The notes below the pieces were generated by a model, which saw only the letters and a program-made list of their open reading frames with translations, had not been told where the DNA came from and did no database searches. From assembly GCA_950071955.1 (NCBI GenBank), contig CATMOC010000157.1, forward strand, positions 1 through 7,860: a DNA stretch of 7,860 nucleotides. The letters are read 5' to 3'. This DNA is from an uncultured Mesorhizobium sp. (GTDB lineage Bacteria > Pseudomonadota > Alphaproteobacteria > Rhizobiales > Rhizobiaceae). Numbering within the stretch: the first letter of the stretch is position 1; every line of letters begins with the position of its first letter. The translations under genes and the position numbers were made by a program. This document shows positions 5,869 through 7,860 of this stretch, piece after piece.

Positions 5869-6600
5869 ATGACCGTAAAAACTATCACCCCGCCCCTGAT
5901 GTCGAGGCGCTTCCTCCTTTCCGCCGGTGCACTCGCGGCATCGCAGGTCGCGCTTTCGGCGTGTACGAGCATGGGCCCCCGCAGCCCCCGCGTCGTCAGT
6001 TCGATCCGCCCCGAACCCGAATACGCTTCCGACTTCGACTATCCGCAGATTTACGCCGCGCGGGTCGACGCGGGGTACGAGATTCCCGCCGTACCGTACC
6101 GCGAGATCGATTCCCGCCTGCTGCGCCAGTACGTGGCCGACCCGACGGGCGAGGCCCCCGGCACCATCGTGGTCGATACCTCGCAGCACTATCTCTATCT
6201 TGTGGAGCCCGGCGGCCGGGCGCTGCGCTACGGCGTCGGCCTGGGACGCGACGGATTCGCATGGTCCGGCCGCGCCGTCATCCAGTGGAAGCAGGCATGG
6301 CCCACCTGGACGCCGCCAGAGGAGATGATCGCGCGCCAGCCGGAATTGGCGAAATACAGCGCCGACAATGGCGGCATGCCGCCCGGCCTCGACAACCCGC
6401 TCGGCGCGCGTGCGCTCTATATCTTCCAGGATGGCGCTGACACGCTCTACCGCGTCCACGGCTCCCCGGAATGGTGGTCGATCGGCAAGTCCGTCTCGTC
6501 CGGCTGCGTCAGGATGATCAACCAGGACGTCATCGATCTCTACAGCCGCGTGGCCGACGGTTCGCCGATCCTGGTCACGAGCGGTGTCGGAACGGTGTAG
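5869..6600 (+). CDS. L,D-transpeptidase (YkuD domain) lipoprotein, probable Tat substrate
   Basis: A 243-residue exported protein with a YkuD catalytic domain, which forms 3-3 peptidoglycan cross-links or attaches proteins to peptidoglycan in the periplasm. The catalytic site is HGS (H197) followed by SSGCVRM, with C213 the nucleophile and R215 conserved. The domain begins near TIVVDTSQHYLYLVE (about 99-113). The N-terminus has SRRFLL and a hydrophobic stretch ending in LSAC, with C32 as lipid-modified cysteine, so it resembles a Tat signal with a lipobox. Start choice: ATG 5869 has AGGA 12 bases upstream. GTG 5842 has none and gives an over-long leader. ATG 5899 would give the neatest signal peptide but also lacks a ribosome site. 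It follows the dehalogenase by 86 bases on the same strand. Which cross-link it makes is not readable. Confidence 0.9.
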   Translation: MTVKTITPPLMSRRFLLSAGALAASQVALSACTSMGPRSPRVVSSIRPEPEYASDFDYPQIYAARVDAGYEIPAVPYREIDSRLLRQYVADPTGEAPGTIVVDTSQHYLYLVEPGGRALRYGVGLGRDGFAWSGRAVIQWKQAWPTWTPPEEMIARQPELAKYSADNGGMPPGLDNPLGARALYIFQDGADTLYRVHGSPEWWSIGKSVSSGCVRMINQDVIDLYSRVADGSPILVTSGVGTV

Positions 6601-6623
6601 CCAGTCCCGCCATCCCTATCCCC

Positions 6624-6649
6624 GCGGCACCATCTCAGTGTGGTGCCGC
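6624..6649 (+). terminator. Perfect 9-base hairpin after the L,D-transpeptidase gene
   Basis: GCGGCACCA (6624-6632) and TGGTGCCGC (6641-6649) pair perfectly around an 8-base loop, 23 bases past the stop codon. No T-run follows, so termination may be weak, or the stem may protect the 3' end of the mRNA. Confidence 0.5.
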
Positions 6650-6674
6650 AGCGGGAATTGAGCTCACCCTCTAA

Positions 6675-6705
6675 AGGTGCCCAAAGCCGACGCTTCGGTG
6701 CACCT
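6675..6705. other. Second imperfect hairpin in the 6601-6797 intergenic stretch
   Basis: AGGTGC (6675-6680) pairs with GCACCT (6700-6705). Within it AAGC (6684-6687) and GCTT (6692-6695) pair around CGAC, giving a two-part stem with a small internal loop. It may be a second terminator or part of a small RNA. Apart from these stems and an 8-base tandem repeat at 6783-6798, I see nothing in 6601-6797. Confidence 0.35.
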
Positions 6706-6782
6706 GAATGTCCGCCTGGATTAAGCCGAAACCTGTCCGGCGGGTTCTTGGTTGCTTGAAGTCTCCGACCGGGCCTTTGAAC

Positions 6783-6798
6783 GTCGGGATGTCGGGAT
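6783..6798. repeat. Tandem 8-base repeat GTCGGGAT x2
   Basis: Two exact, adjacent copies (6783-6790 and 6791-6798) end on the stop codon of the small membrane protein gene. It is too short to judge function. Confidence 0.35.
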
Positions 6799-6884
6799 CA
6801 AAAGATTAACATCAGAATGCCGATCACGACCAGCAGGCCGATCAGAAAGATAAAGCCGATTGTTCCACCGATGAATTTGAGCAT
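6798..6884 (-). CDS. Small hydrophobic single-pass membrane protein, 28 residues
   Basis: A small gene: ATG at 6884, TGA at 6800-6798. It encodes 28 residues starting MLKFIGGTIGF and ending GILMLIF. After K3 there is no charged residue. The rest is I, L, V, F, G and M, enough for one transmembrane helix, with glycines at 6, 7, 10, 16 and 22 that could form a packing face. Support for a real gene: AAAGGAG (6897-6891) with ideal spacing of 6 bases to the ATG, a stress-type promoter match upstream, and a stop immediately after the hydrophobic stretch. The single N-terminal lysine suggests the N-terminus stays in the cytoplasm. I do not recognise the family. It could be a stress-induced membrane peptide, a small subunit of a membrane complex, or a type I toxin; no antisense partner is evident. 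Confidence 0.6.
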   Translation of the reverse strand: MLKFIGGTIGFIFLIGLLVVIGILMLIF

Positions 6885-6909
6885 GAAAATCTCCTTTGTC
6901 ACTTCTACG

Positions 6910-6935
6910 AACGCTCCAGCACCTGATCGGTTTCC
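6910..6935 (-). promoter_or_regulatory. Possible EcfG/RpoE2 (general stress) promoter for the small membrane protein
   Basis: On the minus strand GGAAA (6935-6931) and CGTT (6913-6910) are separated by 17 bases. The alphaproteobacterial general stress sigma consensus is GGAAC-N16/17-CGTT, so there is one mismatch. Transcription would start near 6903, giving a leader of about 20 bases that holds the AAAGGAG site. The match is short and could be chance, but position and spacing fit well. Confidence 0.45.
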
Positions 6936-7049
6936 CGGAGCAGGGGCGATGACGTCAGGGATCGATTCTTCGACGAGTCGCGGCGACGCGGAGGCGTTTT
7001 GATTGTCCTGGCACGCGTAGCTCGCCAGCCACTCCGACGATCCGCCGGC

Positions 7050-7860
7050 TCATCGGTCCCCGCCCCCCTGCTGCGGGTCATTTTCCCGGTCGAGATAGGC
7101 GCTCACATAGACAAGACCGATGATCGTCATGGCGGCGGCCGTGATCGGCGTGGCCAGGGCGAGGCCCAGAATGCCGAAGAGCACGCCGAACAGAAGCTGC
7201 ACGGCGATGACGAGCGCCGGCGGCAGGGATACCTTCTCCTGCTGGAGGAGTGGGGTCACGACATAACTTTCCAGAGCCTGAACCCCGATGTAGATACCCA
7301 GCACGATTAGCACCGTTTTCTGGCCTTCGGGCAAGGCGAGCAGCAGCGCCGGCGCGATGGCTAACACCGGCCCGATATTCGGAATGAAGGCAAGAAGTCC
7401 GGCGATCAACCCAAGCGCGAAGGCGAGCGGCACGCCGGCGATCCACAGGCCGGTTCCGGTCAGTACTCCTACTACCGCCATGGCCATTAGTTGGGCCGTG
7501 AGCCAGTTGCGCAGGGTTGCGGCGACTTTGGACAACACCTCGTCGCCCCGGTCCCGGATCGAGGGAGCGATCAGCTTGACGAAACCGCGTCGATAGACCC
7601 CGGGGTCCAATGCCCCATAGAGACCGATGAACAGGATGACGACTGCATTGCCGAGCGCGCCGAATGTCGAGGAAACGGCCGACACGGCTGCCGTCCGCCC
7701 CTCGGATGATGCCAAGCTCTCCGGTATCAGGTGGTCGAGCAGGCCTGGCCCCCAGGAGTATTCCTCGATCCTCTGCCTGACGGTGTCGAAAGCTTCGGGA
7801 AGCCGATGTGACAGTTCATCGATCTGATCGGCGATCGAGGGCGCGACGGCCAGACCGAAT
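7050..7860 (-). CDS. AI-2E family transporter (PerM/YdiK-like permease), 5' end outside window
   Basis: The C-terminal 269 residues of an AI-2E family membrane protein; the frame is open through the window edge, so the N-terminus and first membrane helices are missing. At the visible start is the soluble segment typical of the family (from VAPSIADQIDELSHRLPEAF), followed by several membrane helices. FIPNIGPVLAIAP, VQALESYVVTPLL and LGLALATPITAA are family hallmarks. The hydrophilic tail ends DPQQGGGDR. A TTG at 7715 could be mistaken for a start, but family sequence continues upstream of it. The family takes its name from the quorum-sensing exporter TqsA, yet members include Na+/H+ antiporters and permeases of unknown cargo, so substrate is not assigned. 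The stop lies 165 bases before the small membrane protein gene on the same strand. Confidence 0.92.
   Translation of the reverse strand, partial: FGLAVAPSIADQIDELSHRLPEAFDTVRQRIEEYSWGPGLLDHLIPESLASSEGRTAAVSAVSSTFGALGNAVVILFIGLYGALDPGVYRRGFVKLIAPSIRDRGDEVLSKVAATLRNWLTAQLMAMAVVGVLTGTGLWIAGVPLAFALGLIAGLLAFIPNIGPVLAIAPALLLALPEGQKTVLIVLGIYIGVQALESYVVTPLLQQEKVSLPPALVIAVQLLFGVLFGILGLALATPITAAAMTIIGLVYVSAYLDRENDPQQGGGDR

Noticed and set aside
5532..6440. 302-codon plus-strand frame spanning the dehalogenase end and the transpeptidase
   Set aside because: It is in another frame, arginine- and proline-rich, and overlaps two well-supported genes.
5707..6459. 250-codon minus-strand frame opposite the L,D-transpeptidase
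   Set aside because: It overlaps the transpeptidase and the end of the dehalogenase in antisense, with no motifs and no sensible start.
6708..6809. 33-codon plus-strand frame beginning MSAWIKPKP
   Set aside because: No ribosome site; it crosses the 8-base tandem repeat and runs antisense into the better-supported small membrane protein gene.
7050..7715. AI-2E transporter read as a complete 221-residue gene from a TTG at 7715
   Set aside because: The frame stays open to the window edge and the upstream residues match the family's soluble segment, so the gene is simply cut by the window.

Overview
The window looks like an ordinary chromosomal stretch of a high-GC alphaproteobacterium, most likely of the Rhizobiales (Mesorhizobium/Phyllobacteriaceae-like). 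That placement rests on the style of the Fe-type superoxide dismutase, the class IV aminotransferase and the haloacid dehalogenase, and on heavy G/C use at third codon positions. It is inference from remembered family character, not a database match. No rRNA, tRNA, insertion sequence, CRISPR array or phage gene is visible. No stretch over 300 bases lacks a gene.

Layout. Bases 1-518 (+) hold the C-terminal end of an oligopeptidase B, with all three catalytic residues. It converges on a three-gene minus-strand cluster across a strong hairpin at 517-552. Reading down the minus strand, the cluster is a class II cytochrome c (3211-2771), a membrane-anchored diheme cytochrome c (2753-1827) and an FAD-dependent amine oxidase with a TTG start (1814-561). 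Gaps of 17 and 12 bases indicate one transcript. Its upstream region (3212-3357) is unusually rich in repeats and palindromes. Next on the minus strand come sodB (3998-3399), with its own promoter and terminator, and a branched-chain aminotransferase (4970-4101), also with its own promoter. Divergent from the aminotransferase, across an intergenic region carrying a perfect inverted repeat, is a type II L-2-haloacid dehalogenase (5120-5782, +). A probable Tat-exported L,D-transpeptidase lipoprotein follows (5869-6600, +). A non-coding stretch with two hairpins (6601-6797) separates it from a 28-residue hydrophobic small protein on the minus strand (6884-6798). The window ends inside an AI-2E family transporter (7860-7050, -).

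How the genes work together. The clearest unit is the cytochrome/amine oxidase operon: two exported c-type cytochromes that could pass electrons in the periplasm, co-transcribed with a flavoenzyme that has no visible export signal. sodB beside it fits a redox or oxidative-stress neighbourhood. The most novel item is the small membrane protein. It is shorter than most gene finders report, has a near-perfect Shine-Dalgarno sequence, and is preceded by a match to the alphaproteobacterial general stress (EcfG/RpoE2) promoter at the right distance. No exotic multi-gene system is evident.
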